A DNA stretch of 34,780 nt from Candidatus Eiseniibacteriota bacterium (GTDB taxonomy: Bacteria; Eisenbacteria; RBG-16-71-46; SZUA-252): NCBI GenBank assembly GCA_003235575.1, contig QJVW01000128.1:1-34780 (forward strand), read 5' to 3'. Within the stretch, counting starts at the first letter, position 1. Every line of letters begins with the position of its first letter. The notes below the pieces were generated by a model. That model was not told where the DNA came from, searched no databases, and saw only the letters and a program-made list of their open reading frames with translations. The position numbers and the translations under genes were made by a program. Positions 8,650 to 18,951 of this stretch are shown in pieces.

Positions 8650-9191
8650 ACGTGCGTAATCCCTTTCCGACCGAGGAGCGCCGCCATGTTTTGCCGCGCG
8701 GTATGGAGCCTCGATTTCACGGTTTTTTCCGGCACTTCCAGCACGTGGGCCATCTCCGCCTGATTCAGATCCAGAAAATGTCGCAGGATGATCACCGTTC
8801 GATTGTCCACCGACAGGGACATCAGCGACTTTTCGATGGCTCCCCCGACGAGAACTTCCTCCGTCTTCCGATCGGCGGTGCCACCGTCCGAAAGTTGCTC
8901 GGGGTCGATCTCTTCGAATCTCCGGGTTCGTCCCCGGTAGTTCAGTGATTCGTTGATCCCGATCCGGTAGATCCAGGAGAAGAACCGATACCTAGGGTTG
9001 TAGGAACCGAGCTTCTCGTAGGCCTTGACGAACACCGTCTGCGCGATGTCCTGCGCGTCGTCCCGATCGTTCGTCATCCGAAGGGCCAGGTTGTATATTG
9101 CTTTTTGGTATAGGTTTACAAGCTCTTCGAAGGCCCTGACATCTCCGCTTACGGCCCTGCTTACCAGCTCTTGATCGTCGCGTTGTGTCAT
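8646..9191 (-). CDS. ECF-family RNA polymerase sigma factor
   Basis: Region 2: AFEELVNLYQKAIYNLALRMTNDRDDAQDIAQTVFVKAYEKL...FFSWIYRIGINESLNYRGRTRR; region 4: LNQAEMAHVLEVPEKTVKSRLHTARQNM; likely start MTQRDDQ. Confidence 0.93.
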   Translation of the reverse strand: MTQRDDQELVSRAVSGDVRAFEELVNLYQKAIYNLALRMTNDRDDAQDIAQTVFVKAYEKLGSYNPRYRFFSWIYRIGINESLNYRGRTRRFEEIDPEQLSDGGTADRKTEEVLVGGAIEKSLMSLSVDNRTVIILRHFLDLNQAEMAHVLEVPEKTVKSRLHTARQNMAALLGRKGITHV

Positions 9192-9277
9192 TAGTACAAA
9201 CCAGGGGCCTGCCAGGTTGGTGAGTAAATGCGGGGCCGGCGGCCATGCGGAATGGGGAGGGGACGGCCCCACGCTAA

Positions 9278-9562
9278 CTAGACTATTTTCAATACCTTAT
9301 CCAGGCCGGTATAGACGAAGACGGTCCGGACGCGTGGGTTCATTCCCACCAAACGCAATTCGTGACCGGAACCGGTCACGCGCTTGTGCAATTCCAGGAT
9401 GACCGTGATGCCCGCGCTGGAGACGTAATCGAGCTCCGTGCAATCCGCCGTCACCGGCCCGCTCAAGTCGCGGAGGGCCTTCTGGGCGTGCTCGGCCTGG
9501 GAGGCATCGAGTCGCCCCGAGAGCTTGACCTGACCGTCGTCACCAATATGGATGTCGAACAT
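9278..9562 (-). CDS. STAS-domain anti-sigma factor antagonist
   Basis: VKLSGRLDASQAE...ADCTELDYVSSAGITVILELHKRV; start overlaps upstream stop (TGATG). Confidence 0.9.
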   Translation of the reverse strand: MFDIHIGDDGQVKLSGRLDASQAEHAQKALRDLSGPVTADCTELDYVSSAGITVILELHKRVTGSGHELRLVGMNPRVRTVFVYTGLDKVLKIV

Positions 9563-9987
9563 CAGGCCTCCTGCTCCCCTCTCCACTCGAGACGCGCCGT
9601 CAGCGTGCTCGTCCGGTCGTGGTACTCGTAGCGAAACTCTTTCGTCATCCGCAAGACGAGGATGATGCCGCGGCCGCCGGGGGAGAGTTCGTTTTGCATC
9701 TCCAGCGCCTGCCGCGCGACCTGCGTCGGGTCGAACGGATCGACCTCGAAATCGCGGAGCGTCAGCACCAAGTCGCCGTTGGCACGGCTCATGCCGATCT
9801 CGATGTCCTGGTGCCCCCGGTTGTGGCGAACCAGGTTCGTGAAGAGCTCTTCCAGAACGAGGTCTACCTCGAACGCACCGTCACCCTTCAAGCCTTCCTG
9901 CTCCAGGTACCCCCGCACGAATGTGAAGATCGAGTCGAGGGCATCGATGTCCCTGGGAAATCGGCGAGTCCAAGCCTTAACCGACAT
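9562..9987 (-). CDS. RsbW-like ATP-binding anti-sigma factor kinase (HATPase_c_2)
   Basis: VDLVLEELFTNLVRHNRG (N-box), DPFDPTQ, GGRGIILVLRMTKEFRYEY (G-box); GGAGG SD before MSVKAW. Confidence 0.85.
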   Translation of the reverse strand: MSVKAWTRRFPRDIDALDSIFTFVRGYLEQEGLKGDGAFEVDLVLEELFTNLVRHNRGHQDIEIGMSRANGDLVLTLRDFEVDPFDPTQVARQALEMQNELSPGGRGIILVLRMTKEFRYEYHDRTSTLTARLEWRGEQEA

Positions 9988-10113
9988 GCGGAGCCTCCGG
10001 CGACGATCGCGCAAATCGAAGGTAAGTCGCCATTCTAATGGTAATTGGCGTCGAATGGTGCGAAAACGATCGTAACCTACATGACGTCAATAGTATAGAG
10101 GTGGAGTTCCAGC

Positions 10114-11304
10114 CTAGGCCGGCCTCACCAGCGAGCGATCGATGTCGGAGAGCCTGGCGCATCCCGCCAGCGCCATCGCCAATTCGAGTTCTCCCCTGAG
10201 AATGTCCAGGACACGGAGAACGCCCGCCTCACCGCCGGCCGCCAACCCCCAAAGGTAGGGCCGGCCGACGAACACCGCGCGGGCGCCTAGCGCCAGCGCC
10301 TTCAGGATGTCCGATCCGCGCCGGAAGCCGCCATCCACGTAGACCTCGGCCCGACCGGCGACGGCGTCGACGACATCGGGGAGCGCGAGGATCGTCGCCT
10401 CCCCGCCGTCCAGCTGTCGGCCGCCGTGGTTCGACACGATGATCCCTTGCACGCCGGCGTCGACCGCCCGCCGCGCGTCGTCCGAGCGGACGATGCCCTT
10501 GAGCACGATGGGCAGACTCGTGACCGATCGAAGCCACTCGACCGTCTCCCAGGTGAGCGAGTGATCCATCAGTTCGTGCACCCGGGCCGCCATGCCCCCG
10601 GGCGCGTTCCAGCGCTCGAACTGATCGCCATACTTCTCGAAATTCGCCATCTTCACCGACGGCGGCAGCTTGAACCCGTTTCGAAAATCCCGTTCACGCC
10701 TTCCCAGCATCGGGGTGTCCACGGTGAGCACCAGCGCGCGATACCCGGCCTGCTCGGCGCGCGCGACGAGATCGCGGGCGATGTCGCGGGTCTTGTAGAT
10801 GTAGAGCTGGAACCAAAGGGGCCCCGTCGCGGCGACCGCGATGTCCTCCAGCGAGGTGGATGCGATGGTGCTCGCGGTCAGCAACGTCCCCGCGGAGCCC
10901 GCGCCGCGCGCCGTCGCGGCCTCCCCACCCTTGTGCGCCAGCCGATGAAACGCGGCGGGCGCGAGGCAGATCGGCATGGCGATCGGCGCCCCCAGCGCGG
11001 TGGTCGCGAGATCGACGCGGCTCACGTCGACGAGAACGCGATGAAGAAGGACCCATCGGTCCATGCCGTCCCGATTCCGCGCCAGTGTCCGCTCGTCCTC
11101 GGCTCCGCCCGCGTAGTAGTCGAACGCGCCGCGCGGCATGGCGCGCCGGGCCGCCGCCTCGGCGTCCGCGACGTTGAGGAGCGCTGCGAGCGAGGAGCTT
11201 GCGGGGCGCGGCGTCGGTCTCGCGGATTCGGCGCGCGTGGTCTGTTCGGCCCGGCGCCTGGCGCCCGCGGTCGAGACTTTCTTCATGGCACGGCGGGTGG
11301 ACAC
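10114..11304 (-). CDS. FMN-dependent alpha-hydroxy-acid oxidizing protein
   Basis: GAFDYYAGGAEDE, LTVDTPMLGRRERDFRNGF, GIIVSNHGGRQLDGG, VYVDGGFRRGSDILKALALGA; GTG start after AGGAGG. Confidence 0.9.
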   Translation of the reverse strand: MSTRRAMKKVSTAGARRRAEQTTRAESARPTPRPASSSLAALLNVADAEAAARRAMPRGAFDYYAGGAEDERTLARNRDGMDRWVLLHRVLVDVSRVDLATTALGAPIAMPICLAPAAFHRLAHKGGEAATARGAGSAGTLLTASTIASTSLEDIAVAATGPLWFQLYIYKTRDIARDLVARAEQAGYRALVLTVDTPMLGRRERDFRNGFKLPPSVKMANFEKYGDQFERWNAPGGMAARVHELMDHSLTWETVEWLRSVTSLPIVLKGIVRSDDARRAVDAGVQGIIVSNHGGRQLDGGEATILALPDVVDAVAGRAEVYVDGGFRRGSDILKALALGARAVFVGRPYLWGLAAGGEAGVLRVLDILRGELELAMALAGCARLSDIDRSLVRPA

Positions 11305-11333
11305 GGTGATCCTCCTGGGGGAACGCCCCCGGT

Positions 11334-11837
11334 CTACTTCTTCCGCACGAACTCCATCGTGAAGGTCTCGCTCTTCCCGCCCATCTCCGAGACCCACTCC
11401 TGCGTCATGTGGTCCGCATCCGGCATGGCGATCGTCACGGCCGTCATCCGCGCGTCGCCTTCGTTCCAGTTCGTGATGTCGGTCATGGTGAACACCAACC
11501 GATCGCCGTCCTTCTCGCAGCGCAGCCGCGGCTGATTGCCCGCGCCGCAGTAGTGCGTCATCACGATGGCGTCGCCGTCCGGGTGGTACACGTTGATCAT
11601 GGCGTCTTCGCTCGTCGGAACCAGGTTCTCGACCAGCGCGCTGCCGTGCGACGTGAGGTGGAACGACGTGGTCGACTGCTCGGCGCCCTCCCCGACTCCC
11701 TGCCATTCGCCGATCAGGGCGGTGAGGTGTTCGAACGCCGCGGGGGCCTTGAACGCGGGCATTTCTTCTTTCGGGGCTGCCGGCGCCGCCAGGGGAACGA
11801 CGGCCAGCGCTAGGGCGATGAGCCACGGACGAATCAT
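11334..11837 (-). CDS. Secreted protein, DUF1579-like
   Basis: Signal peptide MIRPWLIALALAVVPLAAPAAP; LIGEWQGVGEG...MTQEWVSEMGGKSETFTMEFVRKK. Confidence 0.6.
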   Translation of the reverse strand: MIRPWLIALALAVVPLAAPAAPKEEMPAFKAPAAFEHLTALIGEWQGVGEGAEQSTTSFHLTSHGSALVENLVPTSEDAMINVYHPDGDAIVMTHYCGAGNQPRLRCEKDGDRLVFTMTDITNWNEGDARMTAVTIAMPDADHMTQEWVSEMGGKSETFTMEFVRKK

Positions 11838-11955
11838 GGAGAGCCTCCCTCTTTCCACGGTGGACGTGACCGGATGTGAGGAGGAAGAGCCTACCACCGC
11901 GATTGCGGAAGGGGAATGGGGAGCGGTAGACTCCCCGGACACGAAGGGAGGCCCC

Positions 11956-12729
11956 ATGTCCCGCGACACGCGCCTCGATCCGCTCACGATCCTACCCCGC
12001 TATCTCGCGATCCTGGTCTGCCTGACGATTCCGGCGCCGCGGGCAGGCGCCGCGGACGCTGCCGAAGGCCCGCACAAGGCGGGGGCGTGGGCGCTGGAGT
12101 TCGAGATCGATCCGACTTATTCGAGCGGCATCGGATACGTGGCCTCGGCGGCGATTTCGGTCAAGCGGCACTCCTCCGAGCACCGGGCGTGGCGGCTGGG
12201 AATGGCGGTTACGTTCAGCGAGACGGAGTTCGACGGCGAGAGTTCGCAATACCGATACAGCGTCTACTACAATCCGTTGATCTCCAATGAACAAGGATCC
12301 ACCGATTCCCACAACGAGGATCACGTCTATCGCTTGTTTCTCCACGCGGTGCGCCACTACCCGGTTCGGGAGCAGGTCGCGGTCTTCCTCGAAGTGGGCC
12401 CCTCGCTCCGCTACGACGAGGTTCGAAGGTCTCAGCAATCCTTGTATCCCTATGGTTTGGGCGAAACGTATGCAGCCCAGTATGCGGAAACTCGCCGCGG
12501 CGCGACGCTCGACGCGAACGTCGGCTTCGAGTGGTTTTTCTCCAAGCGTCTCTCGCTTGGGGGACGGTACGGCGCCTATGCCGGCTACCAGTGGGGGACG
12601 CGTTCGAGCGGCTCGGAGATCGTCCGAACGAACGGATCCTATTACAGTCGATCCACGGAACGCGGCCGGGTGCGTCGCGTCGACGTGAGCACGACCCGGG
12701 CCACGATCCTCCTCACGGCGTACCTTTGA
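11956..12729 (+). CDS. Secreted protein, probable small outer-membrane beta-barrel, unknown function
   Basis: GGGAGG SD; signal-like N-terminus; alternating amphipathic strands (LGMAVTFSETEF, YRYSVYYNPL, ATILLTAYL terminus). Confidence 0.65.
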   Translation: MSRDTRLDPLTILPRYLAILVCLTIPAPRAGAADAAEGPHKAGAWALEFEIDPTYSSGIGYVASAAISVKRHSSEHRAWRLGMAVTFSETEFDGESSQYRYSVYYNPLISNEQGSTDSHNEDHVYRLFLHAVRHYPVREQVAVFLEVGPSLRYDEVRRSQQSLYPYGLGETYAAQYAETRRGATLDANVGFEWFFSKRLSLGGRYGAYAGYQWGTRSSGSEIVRTNGSYYSRSTERGRVRRVDVSTTRATILLTAYL

Positions 12730-13193
12730 GCACCTCGAAGGAATCGCGCCCATCCTCCTCGCTCCTGGAGACCGACGAAGCCGTCGCGGCGGCCGTGCGC
12801 GCCGTGCGGGTGGTCGCCGTCCTCGGCATGAAGCCCGGCGACGATCCCGGCGCCCCGGCCCATCGCGTTCCCGCTTCGCTCGCCGAGCACGGCATCCGGA
12901 TCATTCCCGTGAATCCGAAGTACGCGAGCATCGACGGCCGCCCGTGCTACGCCGCGATCGGCGACGTGCCGGACCGGTTCGACACGATCGACGTCTTTCG
13001 GGCGCCGCGCTTCATCCCCGGGCACGCGGCGGAAATCCTGGCCTTGCCGGCGGAGCGGAGGCCCCGCCTCGTCTGGCTGCAGAGTGGGATTCGCCACGAC
13101 GAGGCCGCGATCGCGTTGGCTGCCGCGGGCATGCAGGTGGTGCAGGACCGCTGCCTGGGCGTCGACATGGAGCGATTTCGGGGGCGAGACTAG
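12726..13193 (+). CDS. CoA-binding (YccU-like) domain protein
   Basis: VVAVLGMKPGDDPGAPAHRVPASLAEHGIRIIPVNPKY, VWLQSGI, GMQVVQDRCLGVDMERF; TTG start overlapping the previous stop. Confidence 0.85.
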   Translation: MSTSKESRPSSSLLETDEAVAAAVRAVRVVAVLGMKPGDDPGAPAHRVPASLAEHGIRIIPVNPKYASIDGRPCYAAIGDVPDRFDTIDVFRAPRFIPGHAAEILALPAERRPRLVWLQSGIRHDEAAIALAAAGMQVVQDRCLGVDMERFRGRD

Positions 13194-13295
13194 CCGATCC
13201 GCACCGGCGTTCCCGTAGAGCCGCCGCCCGGTATGTGACATTGACCGCAACGTTCGGATAGTCCCGGTCGACAGACCTCGTTATCGTTCGAGGCG

Positions 13296-14429
13296 ATGGA
13301 TGCGATGAGCCCACAGAGATCTTTTCCGCCGACGGCGCGCCCCGTCCGGCCCCCGCGTACCGACACGGCCCGGTGGCGGGCGGTCCAGGCGCGGGACGAG
13401 CGGTACGACGGCCTCTTCGTCACGGCCGTTCGGACCACGGGGATCTACTGCCGCCCCTCCTGCCCCGCGCGCCATCCCGCGCGCGGCAACGTCCGCTTCT
13501 ATCCGGATGCGGCGGCCGCCGAGGGCGGGGGTTACCGGCCCTGCCGCCGCTGCAAGCCGAAGGACGCGGCGCCGTGGAGCGAGCGGCTGGCGCGCATCGA
13601 GCGGATCTGCCGCCACATCGAGGCGAACCTGGACGAGCGGGTCTCGCTTCGCGCGCTGGCGGCCCTCGCCGGGCTCAGCCCATCGCACTTTCAGCGCGCG
13701 TTTCTCCGCGCGACGGGCGTGTCGCCCGCCGCCTACGCGGATGCGCGGCGACTCGAGCGGCTCAAGGGGCACCTTCGACGAAAGGACGGCATCACGATGG
13801 CGATGTACGAGGTCGGGTACGGTTCGAGCAGCAGGCTCTACGAGCGGGCGCCCCGCGCGCTCGGCATGACGCCCGGCGCGTATCGCGCGGGCGGCGCGGG
13901 CGCGGCGATCGCGTTCGCCACGGCGGAGAGCCCCGTGGGGCGCGTTCTCGTCGCCGCGACCGAGCGCGGGCTTTGCAGCGTGAAGGTCGGAACCAGCGAG
14001 AGGGTCCTGCTGCGCGCGTTTCGCGACGAGTTCCCTGCAGCGACGATTCGTCGCGATCAGGCCGGCGTCGGGCAGTGGGTGCGCCGCGTGCTGGCCGCGA
14101 TCGACGGCCGCGCGCCGAAATCCTCCCTTCCCCTCGACATCCGTGCCACGGCGTTCCAGCGGCGCGTCTGGGAAGAGCTCTGCCGCATCCCGCGCGGGGA
14201 GACCCGCACGTACGCGGAAGTGGCCCGCACGATCGGAAAGCCCCGCGCCGCGCGCGCGGTGGGCCGCGCCTGCGCCACCAATCCGGTCGCGATCGTGGTG
14301 CCGTGTCACCGCGTGGTGGGAACGTCCGGCACGCTCACCGGCTACGCCTATGGCCTCTCGGTGAAGCGGTCGCTGCTCGAGCGGGAAGGCGCCGCCGCCG
14401 CGGAGCGGCCGGCTCGGAAGAAACGCTAG
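13296..14429 (+). CDS. ada: Bifunctional Ada: methylphosphotriester-DNA methyltransferase, AraC-type HTH and O6-methylguanine-DNA methyltransferase
   Basis: [22 protein letters not shown]...[10 protein letters not shown]; Ara[18 protein letters not shown] and PCHRVVG. Confidence 0.95.
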   Translation: MDAMSPQRSFPPTARPVRPPRTDTARWRAVQARDERYDGLFVTAVRTTGIYCRPSCPARHPARGNVRFYPDAAAAEGGGYRPCRRCKPKDAAPWSERLARIERICRHIEANLDERVSLRALAALAGLSPSHFQRAFLRATGVSPAAYADARRLERLKGHLRRKDGITMAMYEVGYGSSSRLYERAPRALGMTPGAYRAGGAGAAIAFATAESPVGRVLVAATERGLCSVKVGTSERVLLRAFRDEFPAATIRRDQAGVGQWVRRVLAAIDGRAPKSSLPLDIRATAFQRRVWEELCRIPRGETRTYAEVARTIGKPRAARAVGRACATNPVAIVVPCHRVVGTSGTLTGYAYGLSVKRSLLEREGAAAAERPARKKR

Positions 14430-16534
14430 GCCAGGATCGCGGCCAGCGCCTGGGGATCGGTCACCGGCTCCTTGCAGGCGAAGTGCTCACAGACGAAGGC
14501 CGTGGGCGCCCCGTCGCGTGACGCCTGCACGGAAACGTACGGCGCGAGCGCGGCGAGCGGGCCGCCGTCCCCGGTGGCGGGGCGCAGGTGCACGATCTTG
14601 TTGGGCAGGAACGGCCGTCGCACCGCCGCGACCAGCCCCGGCAGGCGGGGATCGCCTCGATCGGCGGCCAGGGTGATCTCCCGCGACGGTCCGAGCGCGA
14701 AGTCGAGCGCGGTCAGGAGCTGCGCGTGGGCCGCGGGCAGCTGCGACACCTGGCCCGCGAACGCGCGGAACACCCGGTCGGCGCGCGCGGCGTAGGCGCC
14801 GTCGCCCGTCAGCCGCGAGAGTTTCAGAAGCACCAGTGCGGCGATCGAGTTCCCCGAGGGCGCCGCGCCGTCGTAGATCTCCTTCGCGCGCGCCAGGAGC
14901 GGTTCGCCATCCTCGCCGGTGAAGAAGTATCCGCCTTCGACGTCGTCCGCGAAGAGCGCGTTCATCGCGTCGACGAGGCGGCGGCCCTCGGCTAGGTACG
15001 CCGGCTCGAACGTCGCCTCGTAGAGCTCGAGGTTCGCCCACGCGAGAAAGGCGTAGTCGTCGAGGTAGCCCAGGTGCGCCGCGTCCCCGTTTCGCCACCG
15101 GGCCAACAGCCGCCCGTCGTCCCGAACCAGGTTCTCCTGAACGAAGGCCATGGCGCGTGCCGCCGCGTCGGCGTAGTCCGGCTCGCCCAGCACCTGCGCG
15201 GCGCGGGCGACCGCGGCGATCATCAGCCCGTTCCACGAGGTCAGCACCTTGTCGTCGCGATGGGGACGCGGTCGGCCGGAGCGCGACTCGAGCAGCCGCT
15301 CGCGAACCGCCTCCAATCGGCGCGCCGTCGCCACCGGATCGAGGCCGCGCTGCTTCGCGACGTGGGCGATATCGCCGGCGAGGTGGAGGATGTTCGTGCC
15401 CGTCAACCCGCCGGTCGCGGGATCGACCCAGTTTCCCTTCTCTTCGACGCCGTAGAGCGCCGCCAGGAGCTCCGCCTCTTCCTCGTCGACGAGTTCCCGA
15501 AGCTCGGCGGCCGTCCAGACGTAGAACTTTCCCTCTTCGCCCTCGCTGTCCGCGTCCTCCGCGGAGAGAAAGCCCCCGCCGGGGCCGGTCAGGTCGCGCC
15601 GCACGTAGGTGACGATCTCGCGGGCGATGGCCGCGTAGAACGGATCGCGCGTCGCCTGCGCGCATTCCAGGACCGCGATCAGGAAGAGCGCCTGGTCGTA
15701 GAGCATCTTCTCGAAGTGGGGCACCTTCCAGACGCGATCGGTCGCGTAGCGGTGGATGCCGAACCCGACGTGGTCGTAGATGCCTCCGCGCCGCAGCGCG
15801 CGAATGGTGCGCTCCACCATGTCGAGCGCGCGACCGTCCCCCGTCCGTTTCCACCAGCGCAGGAGGAAGGAGAGCTGATGGGTCGTCGGAAATTTCGGCG
15901 CGCCGCCGAATCCCGCGTGCTCCTCGTCGAAGCGGCCGTGCAGCTGCTCGAATCCACGAAGCAGCGTCTCCTCGCCCAGCGCCTCGCCCGGACTCCCGTG
16001 GAACTGCTCCCGGATCGCGTCGGTGATCTTTCCCGCGGCGTCGAGAACGCCCTGCCGCTGCCCATCCCAGGCGCTCGCGATCTGCGTGAGCAGTTCGCGC
16101 ATCCCCGGACTTCCCGAGCGCGCCTGCGGCGGGAAATAGGTTCCCGCGAAGAACGGCTCCTTCTCCGGCGTCAGGAACAAGGTGAGCGGCCATCCGCCGC
16201 TTCCCGTCAGCGCCTGGCAAACCGTCATATAGATGTGATCGACGTCGGGCCGCTCCTCGCGGTCCACTTTGATCGCCACGAAGTGCTCGTTCAGGATCGC
16301 GGCGATGTCCTCCGATTCGAACGACTCACGCTCCATGACATGGCACCAATGGCACGTGGAGTACCCGATCGACAGAAAGATCGGCTTGTTTTCCCGGGCG
16401 GCGCGCTGGAACGCTTCGGGTCCCCACGGGTACCAATCCACCGGGTTGTGCGCGTGCTGCTGGAGGTAGGGACTCTGCTCGGTGGCGAGGCGGTTCGCCG
16501 CGCGGACGCGGGCCGGGCGCGGGGCGTCGGTCAC
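14426..16534 (-). CDS. DUF255/YyaL/SSP411-like protein with thioredoxin-like N-terminal domain
   Basis: [70 protein letters not shown] start overlaps mnmA stop. Confidence 0.95.
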   Translation of the reverse strand: MTDAPRPARVRAANRLATEQSPYLQQHAHNPVDWYPWGPEAFQRAARENKPIFLSIGYSTCHWCHVMERESFESEDIAAILNEHFVAIKVDREERPDVDHIYMTVCQALTGSGGWPLTLFLTPEKEPFFAGTYFPPQARSGSPGMRELLTQIASAWDGQRQGVLDAAGKITDAIREQFHGSPGEALGEETLLRGFEQLHGRFDEEHAGFGGAPKFPTTHQLSFLLRWWKRTGDGRALDMVERTIRALRRGGIYDHVGFGIHRYATDRVWKVPHFEKMLYDQALFLIAVLECAQATRDPFYAAIAREIVTYVRRDLTGPGGGFLSAEDADSEGEEGKFYVWTAAELRELVDEEEAELLAALYGVEEKGNWVDPATGGLTGTNILHLAGDIAHVAKQRGLDPVATARRLEAVRERLLESRSGRPRPHRDDKVLTSWNGLMIAAVARAAQVLGEPDYADAAARAMAFVQENLVRDDGRLLARWRNGDAAHLGYLDDYAFLAWANLELYEATFEPAYLAEGRRLVDAMNALFADDVEGGYFFTGEDGEPLLARAKEIYDGAAPSGNSIAALVLLKLSRLTGDGAYAARADRVFRAFAGQVSQLPAAHAQLLTALDFALGPSREITLAADRGDPRLPGLVAAVRRPFLPNKIVHLRPATGDGGPLAALAPYVSVQASRDGAPTAFVCEHFACKEPVTDPQALAAILA

Positions 16535-17682
16535 GCGTCCACCACCTGGTCGATGACCCCGCCGGCGACGACGCGGTCTCCGTCGTAGAGCACGATCGAC
16601 TGACCGGGCGTCAGCGCCCGCTGGGGCTCGTCGAACCGGACGAACGCCGTTCCCGCTTCACCCGGTTCCCATCGCGCGGGCGCCGGAGCGTGCTGGTAAC
16701 GGATCTTCGCCGTGCCGCGGAACGCGTCGGGCAGGTCGCCGGTCCCCGCCCGCATCGGCGGGCCCGAGGGATAGGACACGCGCGACACGCGAGCCCCGCG
16801 GCGATACAGCGCTTCCTCGCGGTCCACCGTCACGTTGCCGGTGGCCGCGTCGATGTCCCGCACGTAGAGCGGTACGCTCGCCGAGACCTCGATGCCGCGC
16901 CGCTGCCCGACGGTGAAGGCATGAATCCCGTCGTGCTCGCGAAGCGTCGCCCCGTCGGCGTCCCGCACGGCGCCGCGGGGCGACGCCGCCAGCCGCTCGG
17001 GAAATCGCTCGCGAAGGAAATCGATGTAGCGGCGGCCTTCGACGAAGCAGATGTCCTGGCTCTCCCGCTTGTCCGCGACGCCCAGGCCCAGATCGCGGGC
17101 GCGCGCCCGAACCTCGTCCTTGTTCATGTGGCCGATCGGGAAGAGGACCTTCGTCATGACCTCCTGCGACAGCCCCCACAGCACGTAGGACTGATCCTTG
17201 CCGGCGTCGGCCGCGCGGAGGAGCGCCGGCCGCATCGCCTCGTCCACCCCGCGCCGCGCGTAGTGGCCGGTGGCGACGTAGGCACAGTCGAGCGCAGCGG
17301 CACGGCGCATCAGCTCCCCGAACTTGAGCCAGTTGTTGCACTGCACGCAGGGATTGGGCGTGCGCCCGGCCACGTACTCGCTCACGAAATCCTCGATGAC
17401 GTGGTCGCGGAATTCGGTCTCGAGGTCCAGCACGTAGTGCGGGAATCCCATGCGCCGGGCGACCGCCCGGCAATCGTCGATCGCCTCCAGCGTGCAACAG
17501 CCGCGGCTGGGCGAGGGGCCTTCGGAGTAGCACCAGAGCTTCATCGTGACGCCGATCACCTCGTGGCCCGCGTCCCGCAACATGGCGGCGGCCACCGCGC
17601 TGTCGACGCCGCCGCTCATGGCCACGAGAACGGTCGAGGGCTCGGGCGGCAGGAAGTTGAATGGATGATCGGACATGCTCAC
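16531..17682 (-). CDS. mnmA: tRNA-specific 2-thiouridylase MnmA
   Basis: [65 protein letters not shown] start overlaps previous stop (GTGA). Confidence 0.95.
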   Translation of the reverse strand: MSMSDHPFNFLPPEPSTVLVAMSGGVDSAVAAAMLRDAGHEVIGVTMKLWCYSEGPSPSRGCCTLEAIDDCRAVARRMGFPHYVLDLETEFRDHVIEDFVSEYVAGRTPNPCVQCNNWLKFGELMRRAAALDCAYVATGHYARRGVDEAMRPALLRAADAGKDQSYVLWGLSQEVMTKVLFPIGHMNKDEVRARARDLGLGVADKRESQDICFVEGRRYIDFLRERFPERLAASPRGAVRDADGATLREHDGIHAFTVGQRRGIEVSASVPLYVRDIDAATGNVTVDREEALYRRGARVSRVSYPSGPPMRAGTGDLPDAFRGTAKIRYQHAPAPARWEPGEAGTAFVRFDEPQRALTPGQSIVLYDGDRVVAGGVIDQVVDA

Positions 17683-18839
17683 GCGGCGGCCTGCGGCGAC
17701 GCGGCGCGGATCTTGGCCACGACGTCGGGCACGATCTGGAGAACGCGGTCGATGTCGTCCTCGGTGGTGCCGCGCCCGAGGCTGAATCGAACCGCCGCCC
17801 GAGCCACGGCGTCGGGAACCCCCATGGCCGTCAGGACGCCCGAGGGCTTGGTGGAGCCCGACTTGCAGGCGGCTCCGGCCGAGACGGCGATTCCCTTCAT
17901 GTCGAGCGACAGCACGACGTGTTCGCCTTCCACGCCGACGAAACTGAGATGGGACGTGTTGGGAACGCGGGGCGCGCCTTCGCCGTGGCGAACGACGCGC
18001 GGCACGCGGTCGAGAAGCGTCGACTCCAGCCGGTCGCGAAGCGCCGTCAACCGAGGCGCCTGCGACGCCAACGCTTCGGCGGCGAACCGGCACGCAAGAC
18101 CCAGCCCCACGATCGCGGGCACGTTCGCCGTGCCGGGCCGCTTGCCGCGCTCGTGCTCGCCGCCGAACTGGAGCGGTAGCACGCGCGATCCGCGCCGGGC
18201 GATCAACGCTCCCGCGCCCTTCGGTCCGTAGAACTTGTGCGCGGTGATCGTGAGGAGCGTCGCCTGCCACGCCGCGGCGTCGATCGGGATCTTGCCGGCG
18301 GCCTGAACGGCGTCCACGTGGTAGGCGATGCCCCGCGCCGCGCACCGGGCGCCGATGTCCGCCGACGGCTGGATCACGCCGGTCTCGTTGTTGGCCGCCA
18401 TGACCGAGACCAGAATCGTGTCGTCACGAAACGCCTGGGCCACCGCGTCGGCCGGCACCACGCCGGACGCGTCGGGCGGCACGCGCGTCACGGAGAATCC
18501 TTCGCGCTCCAACTGGTCGCAGGCATGCGCGACGGCCTCGTGCTCGATCGCCGTCGTCACGACGTGGCGGCCCTTCCCCGATAGCGCGCGCGCGGCGCCG
18601 AGCACGGCCAGGTTGTCGGATTCGGTGCCCCCGCTCGTGAAGACGACTTCGGAAGCCGCCGCGTTCACGAACGCCGCCACCTGCGCACGCGCCTCCTCGA
18701 CCGCGCCCTTCGCGTCCTGCCCGTAGGCATGAACGCTGGACGGATTGGCGAAGTGCTCTCCGAACCACGGGGTCATCGCTTCCACGATCTCCGGGCGGCA
18801 CGGGGTCGAGGCGTTGTAGTCGAGATAGATGCGGGGCAT
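17679..18839 (-). CDS. Cysteine desulfurase, NifS/IscS family
   Basis: [59 protein letters not shown]. Confidence 0.95.
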   Translation of the reverse strand: MPRIYLDYNASTPCRPEIVEAMTPWFGEHFANPSSVHAYGQDAKGAVEEARAQVAAFVNAAASEVVFTSGGTESDNLAVLGAARALSGKGRHVVTTAIEHEAVAHACDQLEREGFSVTRVPPDASGVVPADAVAQAFRDDTILVSVMAANNETGVIQPSADIGARCAARGIAYHVDAVQAAGKIPIDAAAWQATLLTITAHKFYGPKGAGALIARRGSRVLPLQFGGEHERGKRPGTANVPAIVGLGLACRFAAEALASQAPRLTALRDRLESTLLDRVPRVVRHGEGAPRVPNTSHLSFVGVEGEHVVLSLDMKGIAVSAGAACKSGSTKPSGVLTAMGVPDAVARAAVRFSLGRGTTEDDIDRVLQIVPDVVAKIRAASPQAAA

Positions 18840-18888
18840 GGACGGCTCCCTCGGGAGGGTGAGTACGCAGGAAAAGGCTACCAGACAC

Positions 18889-18923
18889 CTCGGGCCGGGC
18901 GCAATCGAAGCGCCCGGCCCGAG
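18889..18923 (-). terminator. Probable intrinsic terminator after the cyclophilin gene
   Basis: Perfect 14-bp stem CTCGGGCCGGGCGC-AATCGAA-GCGCCCGGCCCGAG about 28 bp past the cyclophilin stop; TTTT tract ~10 nt further on the minus strand. Confidence 0.65.
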
Positions 18924-18951
18924 CAATTCTTCGAATGGTCTTGGACCTTCG

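Noticed and set aside
9992-10113. AT-richer gap with promoter-like TTGACG and TAGAAT elements upstream of the RsbW-like gene
   Set aside because: Spacing between candidate -35 and -10 boxes is poor; a promoter is likely here but cannot be placed from sequence alone.
11304-11826. N-terminal extension of the alpha-hydroxy-acid oxidase ORF
   Set aside because: Out-of-frame reading of the DUF1579-like gene; a GTG with strong AGGAGG SD at 11304 gives a conventional protein.
15074-16588. 504-aa plus-strand ORF
   Set aside because: Antisense to the well-supported DUF255 gene; no recognisable motifs.
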